Source of the DNA: Chrysemys picta bellii
Lineage: Eukaryota > Chordata > Testudines > Emydidae
Reading direction: 5' to 3'
DNA: 64,000 bases
Assembly: GCF_011386835.1 (NCBI RefSeq)
Contig: NC_088796.1
Coordinates: 28,475,011-28,539,010, forward strand
The position numbers and the translations under genes are program-made. Positions 13,175 to 29,800 of this stretch are shown here, in pieces (the first letter of the stretch is position 1; every line of letters starts with the position of its first letter). The notes below the pieces were generated by a model. It saw only the letters and a program-made list of their open reading frames with translations, was not told the DNA's origin and did not search any database.

Positions 13175-13350
13175 GGGGGGAGGGATAGCTCAGTGGTTTG
13201 AGCACTGGCCTGCTAAACCTAGGATTGTAAGGTCAATCCTTGGGGGGGGGGCATTTAGGGATCTGGGGCAAAAATTGGCCCTGCTGTAAAGGCAGAGGAC
13301 TGGACTCAATGACCTTTCAAGGTCCCTTCCAGCTCTATGAGATAGGTATA
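13175..13350 (+). repeat. CryI-type tRNA-derived SINE
   Basis: tRNA-like head AGGGATAGCTCAGTGGTTTG followed by AGCACTGGCCTGCTAAACC and a degenerate GTTC-type box B. The CR1-like tail is GGACTGGACTCAATGACCTT and AAGGTCCCTTCCAGCTCTAT. It is not an active tRNA gene, because no cloverleaf 3' half is present. Confidence 0.85.
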
Positions 13351-13419
13351 TCTCCATATTATACCATTTAGATGCCTGAAGAATGGTCTTTTGGGGGAAA
13401 CTTTGCACAAGGTGCAATG

Positions 13420-13912
13420 ATAACTAGAATCCTACAAAATCACTGAAATTAAATTTTGCTAAGGGATGAGTAAAGCTACAATTGAGTATTTTTAGTAAAA
13501 GTCATGGACAGGTTATGGCCTATAAACAAAATTTATGGCCCATGACCTGTCCATGACTTTTACTAAAAATACCCATGACTAAATCTTCGGGGAGAGGGGG
13601 GTGTACACTGGGGGAGGGGAGCTGCTGCTGGGGAGTGGTGTCTCAGGGAGGGCGTTGCTTGGGGGGACAGCAGCACCAGTGGCCAGGAGCCACCAACAGC
13701 AGCTGCGCTGGCTGCTCCCAGGAGCTGCCCGAGCAGCGGCTGGCTGTGGGGCCACCCGCGTGGCAGGCTGCAGAGCCTGCTCACGTGACCCTGGTGTGCC
13801 AGTCCCTGGGGTGGCAGTCCCTGGGGCCACCTGAGCAGCTGGTCCCAGAGCCAGCTGCTTGGGCAGCCCTGGGATCAGCCACACTGGCTGCTGCAGAAGT
13901 CACAGAGCCCTA
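13420..13912. mobile_element. Palindrome-headed repeat with GC-rich body
   Basis: A strong palindrome at about 13488-13572 has ATTTTTAGTAAAAGTCATGG facing CCATGACTTTTACTAAAAAT, with GACAGG/CCTGTC next to it. A GC-rich, CAG/CTG-rich body follows (about 13590-13910), with open frames on both strands that reflect composition. The element sits at the 3' flank of a minus-strand CR1. Exact ends were not fixed. Confidence 0.6.
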
Positions 13913-13914
13913 GG

Positions 13915-14305
13915 GAGGAGTTAGGGTAATCTCCTGTCTTTCCTGCACATCAGGATAGTTGGTACTTGTTCCATTAATATGTTCCTTGAGAAACTGCCAG
14001 TTCTTCTGAACTTCTTTATCTCTTAGATTGTTTTTGCAAGAGGCCTTACCTAGCAGTTTTCTGAGTGGGTTAAAGTTTTTTTTTTTTGTTTTAGCTCCAT
14101 TGTCCTTATTCTGATGAACTCACTCATCCTTTCATGATCACTTTCACCCAAATTGCATTCCACCTTCAGATACACAACTAATTCCTTCCTGTTGGTCAGA
14201 CTCAAGTCTAAAATGGCCATCCTCCTGGTTACTTTCTCCACTTTCTAAAACAAAAAGGTTTCCCAATACATTCCAAGAACGTATTGTAATGTTGTCATGA
14301 CAGAC
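13915..14305 (-). pseudogene. CR1 LINE, endonuclease C-terminal fragment
   Basis: On the minus strand the text reads [13 protein letters not shown] and [11 protein letters not shown], the conserved DLLLTNREEL and SDHEMVEF region of the CR1 AP-endonuclease, followed by a segment reading DVQERQEITL. Several substitutions and breaks are present. It continues the CR1 at 15345-16480, from which it is separated by an inserted repeat. Confidence 0.75.
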
Positions 14306-15344
14306 TGTGATGGGTTGGATCCCCCCTTCTGGGATGCCACCTGATGTGCGCGCACACACACACACACAGTTTTGGGAGATAAAACCCAAAATACTGTCTT
14401 GCACTGTATAGACAAATCTGCACAGCACAAGCTCATAAAAATCCACCCTCTTCCTCAATGTGAAGAGTTATACACAACTTCTTGCCCCCGCCCCAGTTAA
14501 AAATTACATAAACTGGGGCTTTATTTTAAATAAGATTAACTACAAAAGGTGAAGTTTAAATGAATATAAGAGATAACAGAACAGACTATTGATCAAATAA
14601 AACAAAAATGCTCAAGCTAAGCTAAATATACTTAAGAAACAGGTTACAAAATGTAAATTCTCACCCTAGATATTATTTTAGGCGGATTGCAACGTTTCTG
14701 TGGTTCAGAGTTCTAGTTATATTTCTTTTCTGACTGGACCCGTCTCAGTCTGGACTTCCCCCTTGCCTTCGCTTCAGGAGGCTTTAGCTCACTTTCTTCT
14801 TGGGCAGACAGGCCACGGAGAGGTTTCTTGTTTACTTTCCTCCCCACGCTTAAATAGGATTTACATAAGGCGGGAATCCTTTGTTTCCCAAACTTGCCCC
14901 CCTTCCCATTCAAGTTACAAGCAGTCCCAGGTAATGTTTAGTATCAGGTGACAAGACCACCTGACTCTGTAGCATCAGTGTCCATGAGTCAGTGCAGAAT
15001 GGAGCATCCGCAGGAAGGCCAAGCCTTTTCACAGTCCATTGTCCTCGCTGATGGGCCACCACCCCTGTCTGGCTTTTCCATTGTTGTACCTGAAGTGTTA
15101 GCAGTGGGCATCACCCAAAGTATCATAGTTGAAATACAGATACATAGTTAATATTCCTAACTTCAGATACAGAAATGATACAGGCATATAAATTGGATAA
15201 TCACATTCAGTAAATTATAACCTTTCCAATGATATCTTACAAGACCCATCTTGCATAAGGTACCTCTCGGTTATGTCATATTTATATCAAGCATATTTTC
15301 ATAACAAATATGGAGTGAAACATCAGTTGTGTTTTGCCATATTA
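14306..15344. mobile_element. LTR-like or large non-coding repeat inserted in the CR1
   Basis: Starts TGTGATGGGTTGGATCCCCC and ends near AATATGGAGTGAAACATCAG. Both boundary motifs resemble a family I associate with turtle genomes. It includes a (CA)n run at 14350-14368. It has no coding region. The class (solo LTR or DNA element) is uncertain because no target duplication was established. Confidence 0.5.
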
Positions 15345-16480
15345 CTTTTCCAGATGTCAGAGTAGCTGAAGTCCCCCATTATCACCAGGCCTCGTGTTTT
15401 GGATATTATTTGTTCTAGAAATGTCTCATCCACTTCCTCTCCCTGATTTTGAGGTCTGAGTAGACCCCCCTACCATGACATCATCCCTATTTTTTCCCCT
15501 TTTATCTTTACCTAGAGACTTGCAACTGGTCTGATTTTCACTTTCTTCTGGACCTCAGAACAACTACACCTCCTCCTTTTTTTCCTTGCCTGTCCTTCCT
15601 GAACAAGCTATACACCTCTACACCAGTAGTTCTTAACCTATTTACCACTGTGGGCCACATATGCAGCGCACAATGTGTTATGTGGGCCACATTCAATACT
15701 ACTGGAGCGGCCCTGAGGATGTCACATAAGCCACAGCTGTGTGCCGATTGTGCCATGGGTTGAGAACCACTGCCCTATACCAACGTTCCAGTCGAGATTT
15801 ACCTCACCAAGTCTCCATGATACCAATTAAGTCATAATTTGGCTATGTACTAATATTTCCAGTTCTTCCTGTTTTTTTCCTCATATTATGTATGGACATC
15901 TGAAATGATTTCCCTCTTGTTGCTCCTATTGTAATTTTTCTTATTCTCCCCCCTCCGCTCCCCCGCCTCTGACTTCTGGTAAGGTCACTTTTATGCTTAC
16001 CTGTGGGATTTTGTCACCTGCCCTCTTTGAACCCTTGTTTACAGCCCTCCTCCCTAGGTTGGTGAGTCAGTGCGCAAAGATGCTGTTCCCCTTCTCGTCC
16101 CAACAGACCTTCTTTTTGAAACAGTATCCCATGGTAGACGAAGCCGAAATCTCCCATCAACATCATCCGTGCAGCTATTCATTCATCCTCAGGATGTGCA
16201 TGTCCCTACCTGGGCCCTTACCCTGGGACTGGTAGCATGGAGAAGAACACAGCCTGCGTCTGACTCCTTTACTCTCATGCTCCCAGAGCCCTGTAGTCAC
16301 TGTTGATGGTCAGACCTGACAGTATCATTAGTGCCTCCGTGGATAAACAGCATGAAGTAACTGTCAGAGGGACAGATGATCCTCAGCACCCTTTCCGTAG
16401 CTTCTCAGCTGTGGGCTCCTGGTAGGCAGCACATCTCCTGGGACATCATATCAGGTCACCACATGGATGTCTCCATCCCC
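15345..16480 (-). pseudogene. CR1 LINE, ORF1 and endonuclease N-terminal region, degenerate
   Basis: At about 15360-15400 the minus strand reads GLVIMGDFSYSD, the endonuclease GDFN motif. Farther upstream on the minus strand (about 15960-16450) the sequence follows the CR1 ORF1 esterase-like region, with DTINGGT-like, HVHVLRM-like and similar relics but no intact frame. With 13915-14305 this forms a nearly full-length but broken CR1. A hAT element (15624-15772) is inserted in it. Confidence 0.6.
15624..15772. mobile_element. hAT (Charlie-type) MITE
   Basis: Left end CAGTAGTTCTTAACC and right end GGTTGAGAACCACTG form the typical Charlie-type inverted termini. The flanks CTCTACAC (15616-15623) and CCCTATAC (15773-15780) match at 6 of 8 positions, an aged 8-bp duplication. 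It is nested in the CR1 relic. Confidence 0.75.
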
Positions 16481-16799
16481 CTATTTTACTTTAAATGCTG
16501 TGAAATTCTCTCAGAGACTTTGGACAAAAAGTTAACCTGACCTCAAACAAGAAAACAAAACAGCCTCTATTAGGTTTCAACAAAATTTGAGAGAAATGTG
16601 ACTTAACTAACCACCCTGGAGAATGTCAGAGGAGAAAGCTATCAGTTGCCTTTGCCAAATCCTCCAAGCTATAGCCCTCTACAGAAACAGAGAGGATTCT
16701 TATAAATAAGGGCCTGATCCAAGCTCTGAAAGAGAGATGGCAAAAAGACTAAAATTGAGTGCAATGGGGTCTGAATGGTCCTATGTTATTGATAGGATA

Positions 16800-18302
16800 A
16801 AGAACGAGGAGTACTTGTGGCACCTTACAGACTAACACATTTATTTAAGCATAAGCTTTCGTGGGCTAAAGCCCACGTCATCAGATGCATGCAGTGGAAA
16901 ATACAGTAGGAAGATTATATTATACACACACACACACAATGAAAAAATGGGGGTTGCCATTTCAACTCTAATGAGACTACTCGATTAAGGTGGGCTATTA
17001 TCAGCAGGAGAAAAAAAAAAAAAACTTTTGTAGTGATAATCAGGATGGCCCATTTCAAACAAACAGTAGGGGGGGGAATTAACATAGGGAAATAGTTTTT
17101 AGTTTGTGTAATGACTCAGCCACTCCCAGTCTTTATTCAAGCCTAATTTAATGGTGTCCATTTTGCAAATTAATTCCAGTTCTGCAGTTTCTTGTTGGAG
17201 TCTGTTTTTGAAGATTTTGTTGTTGAATAATTGCAGCTTTTAGGTCTGTAATTGAGCAATCAAGGAGGTTGAAGTGTTCTCCAACTGGTTTTTGAATGTT
17301 GTAATTCTTGATGTCTGATTTGTGTCCATTTATTCTTTTGCATAGAGACTGTCCGGTTTGGTCAATGTACATGGCAGAGGGGCATTGCTGGCACATGATG
17401 GCATATATCACATTGGTAGACGTGCAGGTGAACGAGCCTCTGATAGTATGTCTGATGTGATTAGGTCCTATGATGGTGTTCCCTGAATATATGGCCAGAG
17501 TTGGCAACAGGCTTTGTTGCAAGGATAGGTTCCTGGGTTAGTGTTTTTGTTGTGTGGTTGCTGGTGAGTATTTACTTCCGGTTGGGGGGCTATCTGTAAG
17601 CGAAGACTGACCTGTCTCCCAAGATCTGTGAGTGAGGGATTGTCCTTCAGGATAGGTTGTAGACCTTTGATGATGCACTGGAGAGGTTTTAGTTGGGGGC
17701 TGAAGGTGACAGCTAGTGGCGTTGTTACTTTCTTTGTTGGGCCTGTCCTATAGTAGGTGACTTCTGGGTACTCTTCTGGCTCTGTCAATCCAGAAACCTA
17801 CTGACTGCTATATTTACCTACATGCCTACAGTTTTCATCCAGACCACACCACATGATCCATTGTCTACAGCCAAGCTCTAAGATATAACCCATTTGCTCC
17901 AACCCTCAGACAGAGAAACACCTACAAGATCTCTATCAAGCGTTCTTACAAGTACAGTACGCACCTGCTGTAGTGAAGAAACAGATTGACAGGAGCACAC
18001 TTCAACCTCCCTGGTCACTCAATTACAGACCTAAAAGTAAAGTAGCTCACCTTAATCGCTTAGTCTCATTAGAGTTGGTATGACAACCCCCATTTTTTCA
18101 TGTGGTGTGTGTGTGTGTGTATAGATCTATACCTATATATCTTCCTACTGTATTTTCCACTGCATGCATCTGATGAAGTGGACTTTACCCCACAAAAGCT
18201 TATGTTCAAATAAATGTGTTAGTCTCTAAGGTGCCACAAGTACTCCTCGTTCTTTTTGCTGATACAGACTAACATGGCTACCACTCTACCATGCCTGGCA
18301 CC
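16800..18302. mobile_element. Penelope-like retroelement (PLE), head-to-head rearranged, GIY-YIG remnant
   Basis: A 1503-bp unit is flanked by ATTGATAGGATA (16788-16799) and ATCGATAGGATA (18303-18314). The left 1 kb is coded on the minus strand; the right half (about 17795-18302) is the same family in plus orientation with an internal deletion. Both 3' tails therefore point outwards and the coding 5' parts meet near 17789. (CA)n at 16923 and (GT)n at 18104 are mirror parts of the two arms. The right end carries an extra tail (GATACAGACTAACATGGCTA) absent at the left. Confidence 0.85.
17148..17790 (-). pseudogene. PLE C-terminal linker and GIY-YIG endonuclease fragment
   Basis: Two overlapping minus frames (17788-17468 and 17522-17148) encode the C-terminal part of a PLE polyprotein, split by a frameshift near 17500. 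Visible features are a CNKACCQL cysteine motif, NHIRHTIRGSF, VIYAIMCQQCPSAMYIDQTG (GIY-YIG core, here IYA and MYIDQTG) and a downstream GHKSDI with EHFN. PLE proteins join a reverse transcriptase to this nuclease for target-primed insertion. The RT domain is missing apart from a short stretch on the plus strand at about 17800-18000. Confidence 0.8.
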
Positions 18303-18314
18303 ATCGATAGGATA

Positions 18315-20990
18315 GTTATCAATAAATAGATATTTATTTAAAAGAATTTTTGGGGGGGGAGGGGAGAATATGGACAAGCTTAAGTGTATTAGAAAGCTTC
18401 AGAATGTTTAAAAAAACTGTAAACTTTAGTTTTTATTTATAAGTGCTTCACACCTACCCTTCAAGAAAAATGGTTCTCAAATAAAGTGTGATTTTAACAT
18501 TAAATAGTTCACCAGTAATTATCACATTAACTATTTTATGGCGTTTCTTAAAATAATAAACATCAGTAGTTTAGCAGATTACAGCAAAGCAAGAACCTGG
18601 AGAAACTGATGATACTGTTTTCAGTCCACAAATACAAATTCAGCAATGTTCAACTGATATTGACCAACTGCTCCAACAACTGTGCCTATATAAGACTTGT
18701 TTCTATCATTTATGAAATTCCCCTGAATACAATATATAGGTGTAATTGAACATGTTTGCAGTTTTCACTTGGTGTTCAAGTAATCAACAGCTTATTATAC
18801 TACTGTACTGTATAAAAATCCCTTTTCATTATTTTTCAGTGTTATACACATTATTGATTTTCTGCTCCAGCACCTCTATTTGATCATGACATAAACTGAC
18901 CTTTTTCTGACAGATACTTCAGCCCAATATATTTCACATCAGGGAAGCTGACAAACAGTAGTAGCAAAGGGCTAGGCATTTTTCTTTACAACAGCATATT
19001 GGATTTTTTAGTCAGGAGATCCGATTGCTCACAAAATAAGAATTCCTAGGTCGGTTGTGTCCTTGAAAAATGAGAGATTAAGTTTTTTTTGCCACATAGA
19101 AAAAGAATTTACATACTGTTGAAGGAAAGACCTAGCAGGCCACATACTATTGCTAGGTGCGTTAGGACAGAAGCTTTCCCTATGTTTCAAGGACGCTGGA
19201 GATGCTCTCGTTCAAGGACGCTGGAGAAGTGGGATATGCCAAAGCATTCAATAGTGGGAAGCTCTCCTAACCAGCCTATGTTTTTTAAATTTCATCCCCA
19301 TTGCTTAGTTACACTTCTGCCATGATGGTGTCCATGTGCTATAGATGCATCTCATTACACATATGAAACATAGGCATTTTTTAGCCAAACTATACATACT
19401 TACAAGACTAACATGAGAAACCACGACCACAGCACATTACGTAGTTGTAGAATTAAAAATGCTTTTGAAATTAAAATAAGTTGAGTCTTAAAATGTCTCC
19501 TTTAACAAAAGTGATAATATCAAAACAATTGATGGATAGAGTGGGTTTCTGCTATCATAACAGGATCAGCTGAGGGAAGGGAAGTAGGACAGTAATAATT
19601 TTTCCTAGTTTAGAAATGGCCCAAGTAGATCTACAATTACATAGTTTGGATACATCTGCTGTACTCCCTCCCCAATCTTTCTTTGCTTGTGCTATACCAT
19701 ATACCAGGCTGAAGATGGGTATATAAACATCTCAGCTTGGTTTTAGGCCTACTGTACCAGGAAATGCTCACCCCTGCTGACTTGCCTGTTCTGCCCTCCC
19801 TCACTTAAGGGGCCTCAAGTCACTGCACCCAGCCTACAGTCTCACCATACAGCAGTTTTTCCAATGGCATCATCCTGAGAGAAAGAACCAGTTGTGGGTG
19901 ACCAACCAAGTCTCCAGGGCAGGCTATAGAGTATCAGAACCATCAACACCCATTCCAAGAGACTCCTAATCAGCCCTCTCCCACAACATACAGATTAATG
20001 CACAAAACATCCGCTCATTTAACCTAAGTAACTCACTTGTACAGCACATCTCTAACCCCCAGAGCACTAATCCCTGGGGGTGGGGGGAAACCCCTCACAC
20101 ATGGTACCTTGATCCTAGCAATAAAATGTTACTACTGTCCTGCTTTTTTTGTTGTTTTCTTTTTGTAGGAGCAGGGGAGGTGTCTATCCAGAGCCCGACC
20201 CTCAATTGCAGATTATGTCTTGTTAATAATAAGGACTAGGCTAAGACCACATGTTCATTAGTGACAAACACTATTCTTTCCATAGTTGGAAATTTCACTC
20301 AACCCAAATGATGACCCTCTGAACAAGTGGGTGAGACACTTCTTTAAATTGTGAAAAATAACAGTGAACAGAACACTAAAATACAAGATAAATAAGACCA
20401 AACCCCTTTTTAAAAAAAAAAGTTTTCCCTTATATTCTGAAAGTCAATAAAAACTTTACATACTGACATTAAGAATAACTTATGGCTTTATTTAGCTGAT
20501 GGCGGTCATTTAAAATACACTCCAGTGCATATAGCGACTATTAGGATGAGAATATTTATAGTTCCTTGATAAGTGAATTGCTATTCTGTCTAAAAGAAAA
20601 GGAAAAAACGTGCATCTTATTTACAGTCATATCTAGAACTGTGCACGTTTGTACAAATTAGTAGTTATATCAACCATAAGCTACTAAGTGATGAACATCT
20701 CCTACGGCTGTAAATGTAGAAGACTTGTTATGCAGAAGGGAGTTTTGACATTATTCAGAGTAAAAGTTGTGTTGGTATAAAGAACTTTGCCCATAAAAAA
20801 ACTTCAGCAATTACAGGATTTAGATGAACACTCTTAAAGATATAAATATGATCAGATGAGAAACATTAAAGAAATGTTTTTAATGAACTTCAACACAACA
20901 CTCTGTCAGAATCTATTACACATAAGACGCACATATATAGATACTCTTACCATTTCACTAAAGTAAAATATGTGTAAAAAAAAAACTGAC
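18315..20990. other. Intergenic between PRKAA1 and the RPL37 3' end
   Basis: AT-rich sequence with no recognisable exon or RNA gene. A small tandem duplication (TTCAAGGACGCTGGAGA, at about 19187 and 19213) is present. No repeat family was confidently identified. Confidence 0.5.
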
Positions 20991-21012
20991 AATTTTTTTC
21001 TGGATTAGACCA

Positions 21013-21018
21013 TTTATT
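21013..21018 (-). terminator. RPL37: RPL37 polyadenylation signal AATAAA
   Basis: AATAAA lies 20 bases after the stop codon on the minus strand. Cleavage would fall near 20995, giving a very short 3' UTR of the kind usual for ribosomal protein genes. Confidence 0.85.
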
Positions 21019-21037
21019 TTAACAAACAGATGAGTCC

Positions 21038-25489
<4,452 letters not shown>

Positions 25490-25565
25490 CTTCCTCCGGC
25501 CGCCAGCACCAAAGAGACCCGGGTCCGCCCAGCGCTTCCGCTATATCCCGCCCTCCACTTCCGGG
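25490..25565 (-). promoter_or_regulatory. RPL37: RPL37 core promoter with TOP-like start and ETS-like site
   Basis: On the minus strand a pyrimidine tract CTCTTT (25516-25511) sits 26 bases before the ATG and fits a 5' terminal oligopyrimidine start, which would place translation under mTOR-linked control. A CCGGAAGTGG ETS-like site (about 25564-25555) and GATATAG (about 25546-25540) lie upstream. The start position is an inference from these motifs. Confidence 0.65.
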
Positions 25566-25599
25566 TGCTGCGGGGAAACCGCTCCGCCCGGCCCGGCGA

Positions 25600-26860
25600 G
25601 ACATGGCGGGGGAGCCTGGGCCCGAGGGCCGGGTGGCAGAGCGGGGGGGCCTGAGGAGAGGGGACGGGAGACGGGGTGACACGGAGGGGAGCCTGGGCCC
25701 GAAGGCAGAGGGGGGCGGGGTGAGTGGGGGACACAGTGGGGTAACTTGGACCCGAGGGGAAGATGGGACGGGACACGGTGACACGGGGGGAGCGGGGACA
25801 GTTGGGGTGACATGACTGGGGACCTGAGGGGAGGGAGACGGGCCGGGTGACACGGCAGGGGAGCCTGGGGGACGATAGAGGGGGTGACACAGAGGGGAGC
25901 CAGCCAGGGCCCAGGGGAGGAGGACGGGGTGACACGGGGTGAGCCAAGGCCCCGGGGGGGAGGGGGACGGGGTGACACAGAGGGGAGCCAGCCAGGGCCC
26001 AGGGGAGGAGGACGGGGTGACACGGGGGGAGCCAGGGCCGGGGGGGGAGGGGGACGGGGTGACACAGAGGGAGGGGAGCCAGCCAGGGCCCAGGGGAGGA
26101 GGACGGGGTGACACGGGGGGAGCCAGGGCCGGGGGGGAGGGGGACGGGGTGACACAGAGGGGAGCCAGCCAGGGGAGGGGGATGGGGTGACACGGGGGGA
26201 GCCAAGGCCCGGGGGGAGGGGGACGGGGTGACACAGAGGGGAGCCAGCCAGGGGAGGGGGATGGGGTGACACGGGGGGAGCCAAGGCCCGGGGGGAGGGG
26301 GACGGGGTGACACAGAGGGGAGCCAGCCAGGGCCCAGGGGAGGAGGACGGGGTGACACGGGGGGAGCCAGGGCCGGGGGGGGAGGGGGACGGTGTGACAC
26401 AGAGGAGAGCCAGCCAGGGCCCAGGGGAGGAGGAGGACGGGGTGACACGGGGGGAGCCAGGGCCGGGAGGGAGGGGGACGAGGTGAGACGGGGGGAGCCA
26501 GCCAGGGCCCAGGGGAGGGGGACGGGGTGACATGGGGGGAGCCAGAGCCCGGAGGGAGGGGGACGGGGTGACACGGGGGGAGCCAGGGCCAGAAGGGAGG
26601 GGGGATGGATACGAGACAAGGTGATACCGTGGGAGAGTCAGGATGGGGTGGCATGGTGGGGGAGTCTGGGCCCGAATGGAGGGGGACAGGAGTCGGGATG
26701 ACACAGCAGGGGAGCCCAGCCCTGAGGGGAGGGCAATGGGATGGGAGGTGATATGGTGAGGGGAGCCCAGGCCCGAGGGAATGGTAGATAGGGTGGCATG
26801 GTGGGGGAGCTTGGGCCTGAGCAGAGGGGAAAAGGCCAGGATGGGGGAGGAGATCAGGTT
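25600..26860. repeat. G-rich minisatellite abutting the RPL37 promoter
   Basis: About 1.25 kb is built from units of roughly 43-45 bp, each with a GGGGTGACAC core and a GGGGAGCCAG block. Two alternating variants (one with AGCCAGCCAGGGCCCAGGGG, one with AGCCAGGGCCGGGGGG) make a dimer of about 88 bp. Units are most alike in the middle (25880-26580) and decay outwards, the first ones reaching 25603. The strand opposite RPL37 carries long G-runs able to form G-quadruplexes. All three minus frames stay open across it, a composition artefact. Confidence 0.9.
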
Positions 26861-29800
26861 GCCCGCAGCAGCTGCATTTGGGGTCAGGGGAGGTGGGTTG
26901 TTTGCCGACCCTCCAGTGTTGTCTTGAAGCCCCAGGAATTACACATTAATTCCCCATATGCTGCTGTGAGCAACTAGGGGAAAAACCCTGGGGAATTCTC
27001 CCAATGACTATGGGACTGGCTTGAATTTCTTTGCTTTCCTAGGGAGAATCTGCTGCACCCGCAGGTCCTTATTTTCCACTGGGGCAAACTGCTGGGGTAA
27101 TTGTAGATGATTTCCCCAGTAGCTCAGGCCTTAAAGCTGCTATGTCATGTGATGAAAACTCCCAGAATAGATCCAACCAGAACTGGCAAGTTTAGCACAG
27201 GGGGACCTGCCTGGTCTGGGAGGATGGGGGGAGGGAGGACGAGGGAGGGCGGACACGGTGACACAGAATAATATGCAGTGTCACCAATCTGAAATGCTCA
27301 AAAATCATGAGGTTATTTTTTAAGTAATCTGACACTTATAGACAGATTCAGATGTCACTACTTTGCAAACCTTGTAAGCACCACTTACCTGTCTTCCTAC
27401 TGACCTATTCCGTTGCTCAACTCTGATCTACAAAGCTTCCTAAAATTACTGGATATCAGAATAACATGTGTGATAATCTTATTCACCTCATGACTTGGGA
27501 CTGATGCTCAACAGGGCCACCTCTCATTCTCTTTCAGGAAGTAATGCAGTGTGCTACAGATCCTGAAAATATGGGATAATGGCCGCTTATAGTTGATAAA
27601 GAAAAGTCTCCCAACTCCATAGAACAGTTTTACCTTTTCCTTCTAGTACATAAATGTGTAAGTCCAAGTCCATTTTAACAAAGTTAATTATTATATGCAG
27701 TGTTACTCATAAGTATAACTTTTTCCACACTCATTTCAATCCGTGGAACAAATCAGGGATGTCCCTACCCTCAATCCCATTTGTAAGTCCAGCAAAAGCA
27801 TCTGTGATTATGTTCAGGAAGAATCTGACAATGTAAGGCATCATGGCATAATAGACTTCATAATTATAATTGAAGTAATCTTTTTCATTGTTCCATTAGT
27901 GCAAAGGAACTAAAGATGCTTGAATGGTCAACTGGAGTGTCCCCTCTTGTGAGGTAAACTGAGAGGGCTGGTCTAGCATCTGTAAACCACCAGCCTCCTG
28001 AACACTTCCTTGGAGTATGGAAGTGGGAGGTTTTGGATTGACACCAATGGGATGGATTGTATTAATTTAGATGGACTATATGACACAAAGGTGATAATTT
28101 GACCCTGAAGCTGTCCAACATTACATAGTTTTAAACAAGGTTGGGGGTTTCATATACAGAGATCTCAGCCTGCTTAATACTATGGCAAACACATAATTAA
28201 AAATCCTTTTAACCACGTATTAAAAATACAGAAAAGAAGGAAAAACAATGTAAAGAATTAAGTAAGGCTTTTATTTTAATATTTTTTTTCCCTTTAGCCT
28301 TAAGAGAGTCTTTAAGGAGGGTGGGGGGGACACCTTGTTTGAGGTCTCTTAGATGGTAATTGTCTTTTTGGGGAAAAGAGAAGAAGTTAGGTGAGATGGG
28401 CTGGAACTGTTGTTGATAAAGTGATCCTGTTTCCTAGAGGACAAAACAAGCATAAACACACACAAAAGGGGAAAGAAAGGGACAGCAAAGATAGAAAAAA
28501 TGCCTCTGGTGTTGAGTCTTCCTTGCAGTCTCGCTGCTGGAAAAATACAGGCACAGCACATGGTCATATTAGCCACTTTGGGTATCTACTGTGCAATTAG
28601 ACACCTGCAGCTGGCTCATGCATGCCAACTGACTCGGACTCATGGCTAAGGAGATGTTTAATTGTGTGTAGACATCGGGCTGCAGCTTGAGCTTGGGACC
28701 CTCCCACCTCTCAGGGTCTTAAGAGTCCGGGCTCCAGCCTGAACCTGAACATCTACACTGCAATTAAACAGCCCCTTAGCGCAAACCCAAATCAGCTGGC
28801 ATGGGCCAGACATGGGTTTTTAATTGCACTAGTGTAGATATACCCTCTGAGACCTGGTAAACTTGTACAATACCAGCATCAGGCTGTTTAGGGCAATGCT
28901 TTTGCTGCCTTTTTCTGATCACAAGCTTACAGCAGTGTTGTAAAATATTCAGTGTTGACCAGCTAGGCTGGTCTCTTATTAGGCAAAAGGAGAGGGATAG
29001 GAAAGAGAAGAAATAAGGTAGGGAAGTAAAAGGATATGTGGAGTTGGGGGAGGGGAAGAGAGAGAAAAAGGCTCACATCCAGGTAGTGTTTGGGATTTAG
29101 TCAGTGCCAATGGAGATAAAGTCATATGGTTTTCTCTCTGTGGCCTGGTCAGGACATCTTTCAGGATCGGGATGACGACAGTCCAGGGATCCAGGAGACC
29201 ATGGGAAATCCAAACAACTCCCGACAGCATGAATATATGTTACAGCATACAAACTGGATCTGGGCGATCCTCCTCATATAAAACTTGCTATGTATCTTTT
29301 AACTAATGTTCCTTCCCTGTTTTCTATTTTGATCTCAGGAGCTTGGGAGATGCTGCAATGGTAGTGGACAGACTGACGTGGCAATGGCCACTAAAGTAAG
29401 CACGTTGGAATGTGTGCCATGTACATGTTGTTTAAAAAATATTTTAGTCCCTTGTAGAACCAAAAAAACCCAGTTTGCTTACATGCTTAAAAATGTTAAT
29501 AAAGGTGTATTTTTCCGTATCTCTTTGAGCCTTTAATTAGTGCTATGGGAGGTTGGGATGTTGGAGGTAGGGAAGGGTAAATCTTAAGACTGACCAAGTA
29601 CCATCTCAGCTGTTCTCAGCCCTGCATGCAGACAGTGAGTTAGAGTTTTGACAAGCAGCTCAGTGTTCAGAGTTGTCATAGCAGCACGGGAAGGAGCCTT
29701 GTAGGAGTGCCCAGGGTCTCAATAAGTAATTATACCATTGCAGCTACGGCACAGCACTTCCAATCCACACTACCACTGCATTGGTGTTAGCAAAAGTGGT

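Noticed and set aside
13190..13250. tRNA gene
   Set aside because: Box A and box B-like sequence belongs to the SINE head; the cloverleaf is incomplete and a CR1-like tail follows.
29340..29396. Possible small exon between AG and GTAAGC
   Set aside because: Splice-like borders occur by chance, and the translation matches nothing I recognise.
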